Shown: positions 17,106 to 24,419 of the stretch, piece by piece | Position numbering within the stretch: the first letter of the stretch is position 1 | Layout of the letters: every line of letters starts with the position of its first letter | Source: Fodinibacter sp963834965 | GTDB lineage: Bacteria > Actinomycetota > Actinomycetes > Actinomycetales > Dermatophilaceae | Direction of reading: 5' to 3' | Length of the DNA stretch: 64,000 nt | NCBI GenBank assembly: GCA_963834965.1 | Contig: CAWIEI010000023.1 | Span: 155,970-219,969, forward strand | Notes under the pieces: generated by a model | Told to the model about the DNA's origin: nothing | Databases searched by the model: none | The model's input: only the letters and a program-made list of their open reading frames with translations | Made by a program: the position numbers and the translations under genes

Positions 17106-17595
17106 ATGACCCCGTTGCCGCGCCGTTCGGTACTCGCAGGGGGCGCGGTCGGCTCGACCTACGACGCGATGTCCGCGAAGTCCGCCGCCCACCGCGGCCC
17201 GACCTGGCGGCCCGGGTCGGCCCGAGCCCACTACAGGAACGACCAGGCGGCCGGCACGATGTGGCTCCACGACCGCACGCTCGGCATGACCCGCGTCATC
17301 GTCCACGCCGGCCCGGTCGGGTTCTACCTGCTGCGCGGCGGCGCCCACGACCTCGAGCGCGGCGCCAGTTCTTCGGCAACGCGATGATGGTCAACGGCCG
17401 CACCCCGCTCCCCCTCGACGGGTGTCGCCGTCCGCGCCCGCGCCCTGTCGATCACCGAGGCCGAATCCGACATGCTGCCCGGCGAGGTCACCCCGCATCC
17501 GGGCGCACTTCGACGAGCGCGCGCTGTTCGTCTGGCACTGCCACATTCTCGAGCACGAGGACCACGAGATGATGCGCCCGTTCCGGGTGGTCTGA
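17106..17595 (+). pseudogene. Broken multicopper oxidase (CotA/bilirubin-oxidase-like)
   Basis: The start is intact: ATG at 17106, a twin-Arg-like leader (PRRSVLAGGAVG), then the MCO block MWLHDRTLGMTRVIVHAGPVGFYLLRGG. A second frame near 17370 reads FFGNAMMVNGRTP, and a third ends with LFVWHCHILEHEDHEMMRP and a stop at 17593-17595. These are the family's middle and C-terminal copper blocks, but about 300 residues between them are missing and the frames do not join. The first block also has HDR where functional enzymes have HDH. The ribosome-binding site GGGAGG is preserved, so a short product might still be made, but it cannot hold the copper cluster. Confidence 0.8.
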
Positions 17596-17605
17596 ACCGG
17601 CGGCG

Positions 17606-18286
17606 TCAGGAGCAGGTGACCACCAGGTGGGCGCGGCCGAACGTCGAGCGCACGAACGCGGCGTTCGGCTCGTCGACCGCGGCGACCCAAGCGGCCGCGA
17701 CGTCCGGCGGCTTGCCGAACGCGATGTGCCGCGCCACCAGCCGCCGGGTGCGCAGCCCGGCGTCGACCTGCACGGCCCACACCTCGTCGAGCAGCCCCCG
17801 CACCGCCGCCCACGGGCCGTCGCCGACGAGCAGGTAGTTGCCCTCGGTGACGACGACGTCGGTGCCCGCGGGCACCTCGATGGCACCGGCCACCGACTCC
17901 TCGATCGACCGGTCGTAGGTGGGCGCCCACACGGTGTCAGGCCCGCCGCTGCGCAGCCGGGTGAGCAGGGCGGTGTAGCCCGCGCCGTCGAAGGTGTCGA
18001 GGGCTCCCTTGCGGTCGGCCCGGCCCAGCGCAGCCAGCGCGACGTTGGCGAGGTGGAAGCCGTCCATGGGCACGAGCACCGCCGTGGTGCCCATGTCGCG
18101 CAGCGCGGCCACCAGGGATGCCGTGAGCGTGGACTTCCCGGCCCCCGGCTCGCCCACCACTCCGACCAGGACGGGCCGGCCGCGGTCGACGCGGGCCTGC
18201 AGCGCCCTCACCCGCTCGACGAGCTGCTCGATCGTGGGCTCGTAGTCCCCCGGGGCCGGATCGGGCCCAGGCACCCGGGTCGTCAC
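17606..18286 (-). CDS. P-loop nucleoside/uridine-kinase-like protein
   Basis: A 226-residue kinase of the uridine kinase/phosphoribulokinase type. The P-loop is GEPGAGKST (45-53), followed by LVPMDGFHLAN (71-81) with the catalytic-type Asp, then VVVTEGNYLLV (144-154) and a lid Arg region (GLRTRRLVARH). The family annotation is usually nucleoside or nucleotide kinase family, with pantothenate kinase and uridine kinase as relatives; the substrate cannot be decided. GTG start at 18286 overlaps the stop of the channel gene as GTGA, so the two are translated together. Confidence 0.75.
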   Translation of the reverse strand: MTTRVPGPDPAPGDYEPTIEQLVERVRALQARVDRGRPVLVGVVGEPGAGKSTLTASLVAALRDMGTTAVLVPMDGFHLANVALAALGRADRKGALDTFDGAGYTALLTRLRSGGPDTVWAPTYDRSIEESVAGAIEVPAGTDVVVTEGNYLLVGDGPWAAVRGLLDEVWAVQVDAGLRTRRLVARHIAFGKPPDVAAAWVAAVDEPNAAFVRSTFGRAHLVVTCS

Positions 18287-19059
18287 TTCTTGCGCCCGCC
18301 GGCGAACTGCGACACCACGATCGCGACGATGGTCACGAGGAACACCTGGCCGAGCACCGCCTCCGATGACACCAGCAGGCGCGACACCTGCGTGGTCGGG
18401 GCGATGTCGCCGATGCCGAGCGTCGACATCGTGGTCATGCTCAGGTACATCATCGCGCTCGACGGCTGCAGCTCGCCGAACGGCGGTGCACTGCTCCACA
18501 CCTGGCTCGCGGTGTAGAGAGCGGCGTAGGCCACGCCGATCTGCAGATAGGCGGTGACGGCCCCGAGCACGGTGCGCCCGCCGACGATGGTGTGCTGGGA
18601 GATCCGCCGGATGACGATGATGGGCACGACGATGACGAGGGCGACCCACAGGGGGTCGGCCTGCTCGGGTGTCACGACGACCAGGGTCTTGTCGCCGACC
18701 AGCTTCTCGGCGAGGGACAGGAACGCGAGGAGCGCGATGGCCACCAGCACCACCACGGTGACCACGCGGCGGGCTCGGCGGCGCATCCCCGTCGCCCGCG
18801 CCGCCGCGACCAGCGCGGCCCCGCTCATCGCATGGGCGAGCAGCGAGTCGCCGTAGGAGGTGCCCACGTTGACCAGCGACGAGACCACGATCGTGGCGAT
18901 GACGAAGAACAGCACCACGCCGAACTTGTCGACCGGGTCGGCGCGCCAGGATCGCCAGCCACGCGTGAGCCAGGGGAACACCGCCCAGGGGCGGGGCAGC
19001 GGACCGTACGTGGGCGGGGGTTGGACTGGTTCCGCCGTCTCGGGGTGCTCGCTGCTCAC
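18283..19059 (-). CDS. Potassium-channel-like membrane protein
   Basis: A 258-residue membrane protein with a Pro-rich cytoplasmic N terminus, segments near residues 46-68, 98-115 and 137-151, and a two-helix pore module from about residue 170 to 250. The pore loop reads TMSTLGIGDIAP (210-221), in the position of the TVGYGD filter of K+ channels. The TLGIGD variant keeps the Gly-Asp end but lacks the aromatic residue, so ion preference is uncertain. GTG start at 19059 with AGGAG just upstream. It overlaps the downstream kinase gene by four bases. Confidence 0.7.
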   Translation of the reverse strand: MSSEHPETAEPVQPPPTYGPLPRPWAVFPWLTRGWRSWRADPVDKFGVVLFFVIATIVVSSLVNVGTSYGDSLLAHAMSGAALVAAARATGMRRRARRVVTVVVLVAIALLAFLSLAEKLVGDKTLVVVTPEQADPLWVALVIVVPIIVIRRISQHTIVGGRTVLGAVTAYLQIGVAYAALYTASQVWSSAPPFGELQPSSAMMYLSMTTMSTLGIGDIAPTTQVSRLLVSSEAVLGQVFLVTIVAIVVSQFAGGRKK

Positions 19060-19217
19060 CGGTGCTCCTGGAAGTGGCGCCACCACGTCGGCGGCACGGC
19101 GAGGACAACCTATCGCCACTCGCGCGACGGGCAGCCGTGGCACGCCGCGCCCGCGAGCCCCCGCCACCCGGGACCACGGCGAGAGCCCACCACGGGTGTG
19201 GTGGGCTCTCGAGGATG

Positions 19218-19295
19218 TGGTGGACGCGAGAGGACTCGAACCTCCGACCCCCACCGTGTCAAGGTGGTGCGCTAACCAGGCTGCGCTACGCGTCC
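19218..19295 (-). tRNA. tRNA-Val (anticodon GAC)
   Basis: Acceptor GGACGCG pairs with CGCGTCC, anticodon stem CCACC/GGTGG encloses TTGACAC (anticodon GAC), T-loop TTCGAGT. ACCA follows, so CCA is encoded (78 bases). First of three tRNA genes within 290 bases on the same strand. Confidence 0.95.
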
Positions 19296-19341
19296 GTGGG
19301 GTGCTGCTGTGCTGAACTGCTGCTCGTGCGGGTACTACTCG

Positions 19342-19412
19342 AGGTGGAGACGGGATTTGAACCCGTGTACGCGGCTTTGCAGGCCGCTGCCTCGCCTCTC
19401 GGCCACTCCACC
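19342..19412 (-). tRNA. tRNA-Cys (anticodon GCA)
   Basis: Acceptor GGTGGAG pairs with CTCCACC, with discriminator U as usual for tRNA-Cys. The anticodon loop CTGCAAA gives GCA. The next bases are CGA, so CCA is not encoded and must be added by the CCA-adding enzyme. Confidence 0.95.
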
Positions 19413-19434
19413 GTGGGGGCGGCTACACCCTCCG

Positions 19435-19507
19435 AGCGGATGACCGGGTTCGAACCGGCGACCTCAACCTTGGCAAGGTTGCGCTCTACCAACTGAGCTA
19501 CATCCGC
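19435..19507 (-). tRNA. tRNA-Gly (anticodon GCC)
   Basis: Acceptor GCGGATG pairs with CATCCGC, the anticodon stem CAACC/GGTTG encloses TTGCCAA (anticodon GCC), and the T-loop is TTCGAAC. Discriminator U; CCA is not encoded. It is the most upstream of the minus-strand cluster Gly-Cys-Val and may share a precursor with the other two. Confidence 0.95.
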
Positions 19508-19620
19508 GCGCGCCGTGGCTGTCGAAAACCCCTTTGGCGTGCTCGCAGACATTATCCGATCGCCGCGACGAACTCCAAACCGGCCACACCCGGGCGCGGC
19601 CCCGCGCCGCACCGGGACCG

Positions 19621-20772
19621 TCAGCGCTCCACGTCGACCCGCTGATCGGCATCCGAGGGGTGCTGCGGTGCCGCCGGCAGCGTCGACCGGCCGGCGCCCG
19701 ACATGGGCGTCAGCGGGCCCCGCGCCGCCTCGCGCAGGCCGGACAGGCCCAGGTCGTCGTCGCTGCCGCCGGTGCCGTAGCCGTCGAACGGGTCGTCCCA
19801 GCCGGCCGGGCGCTCGCGCCGCACGGTGCGGCGCCGCCGCAGCTCCCCGAACCACGCTCCGAACCGCTCGTGCAGGCTGCGCTGCTCCTCGTGCGGGTAC
19901 AGCTCGCGGATGGCCGCGTTGGCGGCGGCCCCGATCAGCACGGCGATGGCCAGCGTATAGAGCCAGATCAGCAGCACGATCGGAGCGGACAGCGGGCCGT
20001 AGATCGACGTGGCCCCGTCGAGCGAGGCGGCGATCGTGCCGCGCACCACGAACGACGCGACGATCCACAGCACCATCGTCACGACCGCACCGGGGGCGTC
20101 ACGCAGCCAGGGCGATCGGCGCGGTGTCGAGATGTGGTAGAGGCTGGTGAGGCCTCCGACCGTCAGCAGCGTGACCAGCGGCCAGTACAGCACGATCAGC
20201 CAGTTCCAGCCGGTGGGCATGATCTCGCCGAGCAGGCTCGGCCCCAGCAACACGAGCGGGATGGTGACGATTCCCAGGGCGAGGGCCAGCAGGTACAGCG
20301 AGAAGGACAGCGCCCGGGTGCGGACGATGCCGCGCATGCCGGACTGGCCGTACATGATCGAGATGGTGTCGACGAAGACGTTGAGGGCGCGCGAGCCCGA
20401 CCACAGCGACAGGACGAAGCCCAGCGAGAGCAGGTCGAAGCGCGGGCCGGAGGCGACGTCCTGGATCGTGGGGAGCAGGGTGCCCTTGATGACCTCGGGG
20501 GTGAGGAACTGCGAGGCGTAGGTGTTGATCCCGTCGATCACGGCATCGACCCGCACCGGCCCGATGATGTTCGCGACGTAGGCGACGCCGCCGACCAGCC
20601 CGAGGATGAGCGGGGGCAGCGAGAGCAACGCGAAGAAGCCCGCCTCCGAGGCCAGCCCGGTGACGCGGTAGCGCATGCAGATCCGGATGGTCGCGACGAC
20701 GAGCCGGGCGAGCGCGAGCAGGCCTGGAACGCGTCCGAGCACCCGGCGCAGGCGCCGTCTCGCCTCGGTCAT
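19621..20772 (-). CDS. YihY/BrkB-family membrane protein
   Basis: A 383-residue protein with six or so membrane segments between residues 30 and 300 and a charged C-terminal tail. Typical family features are the RYRVTGLASEAGFFALLSLPPL opening segment (here split over residues about 35-55), the SGSRALNVFVDTI block and a terminal LIWLYTLAIAVLIGAAANA helix. Family knowledge: function is not settled; the former label ribonuclease BN is wrong. ATG at 20772 lies 33 bases from the start of the divergent acyl-CoA dehydrogenase gene, so the two promoters overlap. Confidence 0.85.
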   Translation of the reverse strand: MTEARRRLRRVLGRVPGLLALARLVVATIRICMRYRVTGLASEAGFFALLSLPPLILGLVGGVAYVANIIGPVRVDAVIDGINTYASQFLTPEVIKGTLLPTIQDVASGPRFDLLSLGFVLSLWSGSRALNVFVDTISIMYGQSGMRGIVRTRALSFSLYLLALALGIVTIPLVLLGPSLLGEIMPTGWNWLIVLYWPLVTLLTVGGLTSLYHISTPRRSPWLRDAPGAVVTMVLWIVASFVVRGTIAASLDGATSIYGPLSAPIVLLIWLYTLAIAVLIGAAANAAIRELYPHEEQRSLHERFGAWFGELRRRRTVRRERPAGWDDPFDGYGTGGSDDDLGLSGLREAARGPLTPMSGAGRSTLPAAPQHPSDADQRVDVER

Positions 20773-20804
20773 GGTGCCAACCGTAACCGCCGTACCCTGC
20801 AGGG

Positions 20805-22457
20805 GTGCGGACCCACGTCGTCTCCAACGTCGTCCCGGCCCCCAGCGGGCTCCACGTGCTGCGCTGCGACGCGGCCCTGACCGAGGCGGTCGACCGCTGG
20901 GTGGCGCCCGCCGACCCCGCCGGAGCAGCCGCCCTCGACGGCCTGGGCGAGCTCGCCGGCACATCGGAGGTGCGGTCGTGGGCTGACGCGGCCGACCGGG
21001 TGACACCGGTGCTGCGCACGCACTCCCCCACCGGCGAGCGGGTCGACGAGGTCGAGTTCCACCCGGCCTACCACCGCCTCATGGAGGTGGCGGTCGGCAA
21101 CGGGCTCACGGCCGAGCCGTGGACCCGCCCCGCCGGCAGCGGCGCCCACGCCCGCCGGGCTGCCGGGTTCGTGGTGTGGTCGCAGGTCGAGGCCGGCCAC
21201 CTCTGCCCCGTCTCCATGACCTATGCCGCGGCGCCCGCCCTCGCCGCCGAACCGACCCTCGCCGACCGCTGGATGCCGGGGCTCGCCTCGCGTGCCTACG
21301 ACCCGGTGCTCGCCCCGATGGCCGGGAAGGCCGGCCTCACGGTGGGGATGGGGATGACCGAGAAGCAGGGTGGCTCCGACGTGCGGGCCAACACCACCGC
21401 GGCGTTCGCCACACCGGGAGGCCCGCTCGAGGGCGAGACCTACCGGCTCACCGGCCACAAGTGGTTCTGCTCGGCGCCGATGAGCGACGCGTTCCTCGTG
21501 CTCGCGCAGACCGGTGCCGGCGTCGGCTGCTTCCTGCTCCCCCGGGTGCTCGACGACGGAAGCCGCAACGACATCCGGATCCAGCGCCTCAAGGACAAGC
21601 TGGGCAACCGGTCGAACGCGTCGTCCGAGATCGAGCTCGACGGTGCCTGGGCGGTGCGGGTCGGCGACGAGGGGCGCGGCATCCGCACCATCCTCGGCAT
21701 GGTCGCCTCCACCCGGCTCGACTGCGTGCTCGGCTCCACCGCGACGATGCGCGCCGCCCTGGTGCGGGCGGTGCACCACGCCCGCCACCGCAGCGCCTTC
21801 GGCGCGTTGCTCGTCGACCAGCCGCTGATGCGCAACGTGCTGGCCGACCTGGCGTTGGAGAGCGAGGCCGCCACGGTGCTGGCGATGCGGCTGGCGCACG
21901 CGGTCGACACAGGCGAGGACGACCTGTCCCGCCTGGGCGTGGCGCTCGGCAAGTTCTGGGTGTGCAAGCGCACCGCGCCGATGGTGGCCGAGGCACTGGA
22001 GTGCCTGGGCGGCAACGGCTACGTCGAGGAGAACGGCCTGGCCCGGCTCTACCGCGAGGCTCCGCTGAACTCGATCTGGGAGGGCTCCGGCAACGTCAAC
22101 GCGCTCGACGTCGTGCGCGCCCTGACCCGCGAGCCGGCATCCCTGGCGGCGCTGGGCAAGGAGCTGGCCCTCGCGCGGGGCCACGACCGGGTGCTCGACG
22201 CGGCGATCGACGACTGCGACGCCGCCGGCGCGCTCGCCGTCGGCCCGGACGCCCCGTGGGGCGCCCGCCGGCTCGTCGAGCGCCTCGCCCTGACCCTGCA
22301 GGCCGCGCTGCTGGTGCGGCACTCCCCCGGGCCGGTTGCCGACGCGTTCGTCGCGAGCCGGCTCGGTGGCGACCACGGCGGCACCTTCGGCACGCTCGGC
22401 GCCTCGGTCGGGCCGGATGCCGTGTCGCTGCTGCTGGAGCGCGCGCTCAGGGGGTGA
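20805..22457 (+). CDS. AidB-like acyl-CoA dehydrogenase
   Basis: A 550-residue flavoprotein of the acyl-CoA dehydrogenase superfamily. The opening (VDEVEFHPAYHRLM, about residues 80-93) and the GMGMTEKQGGSDVRANTT block (about 183-200) are characteristic of the AidB/DNA-alkylation-response branch, and ECLGGNGYVEENG (about 398-410) is present. E. coli AidB binds DNA and FAD and is part of the adaptive response; whether this homologue protects DNA is unknown. GTG at 20805 has no Shine-Dalgarno sequence, but TACCCT ends six bases before it, which suggests a leaderless transcript. Its 3' end overlaps the convergent PPK2 gene by 11 bases. Confidence 0.82.
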   Translation: MRTHVVSNVVPAPSGLHVLRCDAALTEAVDRWVAPADPAGAAALDGLGELAGTSEVRSWADAADRVTPVLRTHSPTGERVDEVEFHPAYHRLMEVAVGNGLTAEPWTRPAGSGAHARRAAGFVVWSQVEAGHLCPVSMTYAAAPALAAEPTLADRWMPGLASRAYDPVLAPMAGKAGLTVGMGMTEKQGGSDVRANTTAAFATPGGPLEGETYRLTGHKWFCSAPMSDAFLVLAQTGAGVGCFLLPRVLDDGSRNDIRIQRLKDKLGNRSNASSEIELDGAWAVRVGDEGRGIRTILGMVASTRLDCVLGSTATMRAALVRAVHHARHRSAFGALLVDQPLMRNVLADLALESEAATVLAMRLAHAVDTGEDDLSRLGVALGKFWVCKRTAPMVAEALECLGGNGYVEENGLARLYREAPLNSIWEGSGNVNALDVVRALTREPASLAALGKELALARGHDRVLDAAIDDCDAAGALAVGPDAPWGARRLVERLALTLQAALLVRHSPGPVADAFVASRLGGDHGGTFGTLGASVGPDAVSLLLERALRG

Positions 22458-23505
22458 GCGCGAGCCGCTCCTTCTCCGCCTCGACGTCGAAGTCGGCCGC
22501 GGGCCACTTGGGGTCCATCGCCTCGAGCGCCTCGAGGAGCAGGTTGGTGACCGCGAGCCGGGCGTACCACTTGCGGTCGGCAGGCACGACGTACCAGGGG
22601 GCGGCCTCCGTCGAGCACTGGTCCAGTGCCGCCTGGTAGGCCTGCATGTAGTCGGCCCAGTGCGCGCGCTCGTCGATGTCGCCGGGGTTGAACTTCCAGT
22701 GCTTGTCCTCGCGGTCGAGCCGCTCGGTGAGGCGTTCCTTCTGCTCGTCGCCCGAGATGTGCAGCATCACCTTGACGATGACCGTGCCGCTGTCGACGAC
22801 GCCCTGCTCGAAGGTGTTGATCGACGCGTAGCGGCGCTGCCACGTGGCGCGCGGCACGAGGTTGTGCACGCGCACGATCAGCACGTCCTCGTAGTGGCTG
22901 CGGTCGAACACGCCGATCTGCCCGGCCCGGGGCAGCGCGTTGCGGATGCGCCAGAGGAACCGGTGCCGCTTCTCCTCGGCGGTGGGCGCCTTGAACGAGG
23001 TGATGTGCACGCCCTGGGGGTCGACCGCGCCGACGACGTGGCGCATGATCCCGCCCTTGCCGGAGGTGTCCATGCCCTGGATGACGAGCAGCACCGAGCG
23101 CTGCCCGCCCCCCTTGGACTCGGCGAAGAGCCGCTCCTGCAGGTCGCCGAGCCGCGACTGCAGCTCGCCCATGACCTCCTTGCCCTCCTTCTTGTCCCCG
23201 CTGAACCCGGGCGTGGAGTGCGGGTCGAGGTCGGCGAGGACGAAGCCCTCGCCGACGCGCAGGGCGTCGCTCCAGGTGACCGGCTCGAAGGCTTCGTCGT
23301 TGCGGGCCTTGGCAGCCGCCGCCCGCTTCCGCTTCGCCTTCTCGGCGGCCTTGCCCGAGAGCTTGCGGTCGGGGGTGACCTCGGCCCGGGACGGCGCGCC
23401 GGCCTTGCCCCTGCCCTTGCCCTTTCGGGCGCCGGCGCCCCTGCCCTTGCTGCTGCTGTCCTTGGTGCTCTTCGTCGCGGCCTTGGCCTTCGATCCCTTG
23501 CCCAT
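22447..23505 (-). CDS. ppk2: Polyphosphate kinase 2 family protein
   Basis: A 352-residue PPK2-family protein. The first 70 residues are Lys/Ala/Gly-rich and probably disordered. The P-loop is GMDTSGKGG (144-152), the second nucleotide-binding block is FDRSHYEDV (200-208), and the lid-region sequence RVHNLVPRATWQRRYASI follows. PPK2 enzymes use polyphosphate to phosphorylate nucleotides; class (ADP- or AMP/GDP-specific) cannot be set from the motifs alone. ATG at 23505 is preferred because the in-frame extension to 23637 is Arg/Gly-rich and overlaps the divergent start. Confidence 0.85.
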   Translation of the reverse strand: MGKGSKAKAATKSTKDSSSKGRGAGARKGKGRGKAGAPSRAEVTPDRKLSGKAAEKAKRKRAAAAKARNDEAFEPVTWSDALRVGEGFVLADLDPHSTPGFSGDKKEGKEVMGELQSRLGDLQERLFAESKGGGQRSVLLVIQGMDTSGKGGIMRHVVGAVDPQGVHITSFKAPTAEEKRHRFLWRIRNALPRAGQIGVFDRSHYEDVLIVRVHNLVPRATWQRRYASINTFEQGVVDSGTVIVKVMLHISGDEQKERLTERLDREDKHWKFNPGDIDERAHWADYMQAYQAALDQCSTEAAPWYVVPADRKWYARLAVTNLLLEALEAMDPKWPAADFDVEAEKERLALTP

Positions 23506-23591
23506 CGCCGCATCCTTGCAGACCACCGGTGGTGGCGGGGCGAGGCCGACCGGTGCGCCGTGCGGTCGACCCGGCTGCAACACTCGCTCGC

Positions 23592-24338
23592 ATGCGCGTC
23601 CTCCTCGACCCCCGCCGCCCGGCGCACCCCGGCGCACGTGTCACGGCATCCGAGCTCGCCGGGCTCTACGCGTTCCCCCGCGGTCGGCAGTGGCTGCGCA
23701 CCAACTTCGTTGCGACGCTGGACGGCTCGGGTGTGGGGGCCGACGGCCGCAGCGGCAGCATCAACACGCCGGCCGACAACCGGGTGTTCGCCCTGCAGCG
23801 CGACCTCTGCGACGCCGTGCTCGTGGGGTCGGGCACCGCTGCGGCAGAGGGGTACCAGCGCATCACCCCCAACCGCCGGCGCAAGGAGCCGCCGGCGCTC
23901 GTCGTCGTCAGCGGGTCGGCCCGGGTGCCGGAGGGCCTCCTGGGGCCGGTGGAGGGGCGTGGAGCGGGGCTGCTGGTGACGTGCGCCGGTGCCGGTACCG
24001 TCGGGCTCGCCGCTGCCCGTCGCACGCTGGGTGCGGATGCCGTGATCGTCGCCGGTGACGACTCCGTCGACCTCCCCGCGGCGCTCGACGCCCTGGCCGG
24101 GCGTGGGTCGCGGCACGTGCTGTGCGAGGGCGGCCCGACCCTGCTCGCAGCAGCCCTGGCGGCGGGCGTCGTCGACGAGCTGGCGCTGTCCCTCGTGCCG
24201 ACCCTCGTGGGCGGCGACGGCACGCGGATCACGAGCGGCGCAGCACTGGGCGGGGTGGGCGGCATCCCGCTGGCGCCGCGGCTGCTCGTCGAGGAGGCGG
24301 GCACGCTGCTCGGCCTCTGGCGCGTCCTGCACGACTAG
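23592..24338 (+). CDS. RibD-C-domain reductase (dihydrofolate-reductase fold)
   Basis: A 248-residue protein matching the reductase half of RibD. Visible blocks are WLRTNFVATLDGSG (34-47), DAVLVGSGTAAAEGY (about 78-92), a VVSGSARVPEG strand-turn, and LCEGGPTLLAAAL (about 177-189), the NADPH-binding region. The deaminase half of RibD is absent. Family knowledge: stand-alone members include riboflavin pyrimidine reductases and enzymes of unknown substrate. ATG at 23592; it is divergent from ppk2. Confidence 0.78.
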   Translation: MRVLLDPRRPAHPGARVTASELAGLYAFPRGRQWLRTNFVATLDGSGVGADGRSGSINTPADNRVFALQRDLCDAVLVGSGTAAAEGYQRITPNRRRKEPPALVVVSGSARVPEGLLGPVEGRGAGLLVTCAGAGTVGLAAARRTLGADAVIVAGDDSVDLPAALDALAGRGSRHVLCEGGPTLLAAALAAGVVDELALSLVPTLVGGDGTRITSGAALGGVGGIPLAPRLLVEEAGTLLGLWRVLHD

Positions 24339-24382
24339 GGACCGACGGCGCCTGAGCGTCGTCAGTCCCTGGTCAGCCGGTT

Positions 24383-24416
24383 CCGGGCGGGCGGGCCGAG
24401 TGGCCCGCCCGCCCGG
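24383..24416. terminator. Strong GC hairpin between convergent genes
   Basis: A perfect 15-base stem (left arm 24383-24397 made of CCGGGCGGG repeats, right arm 24402-24416) closes a GAGT loop. It lies between the stop of the reductase (24338) and the stop of the subtilase (24420-24422). There is no T-run; stem strength alone would favour bidirectional termination. Confidence 0.6.
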
Positions 24417-24419
24417 GAA

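Noticed and set aside
19218..19507. tRNA cluster as an integration site of a mobile element
   Set aside because: No integrase or duplicated tRNA 3' end is adjacent; the flanking genes are housekeeping.
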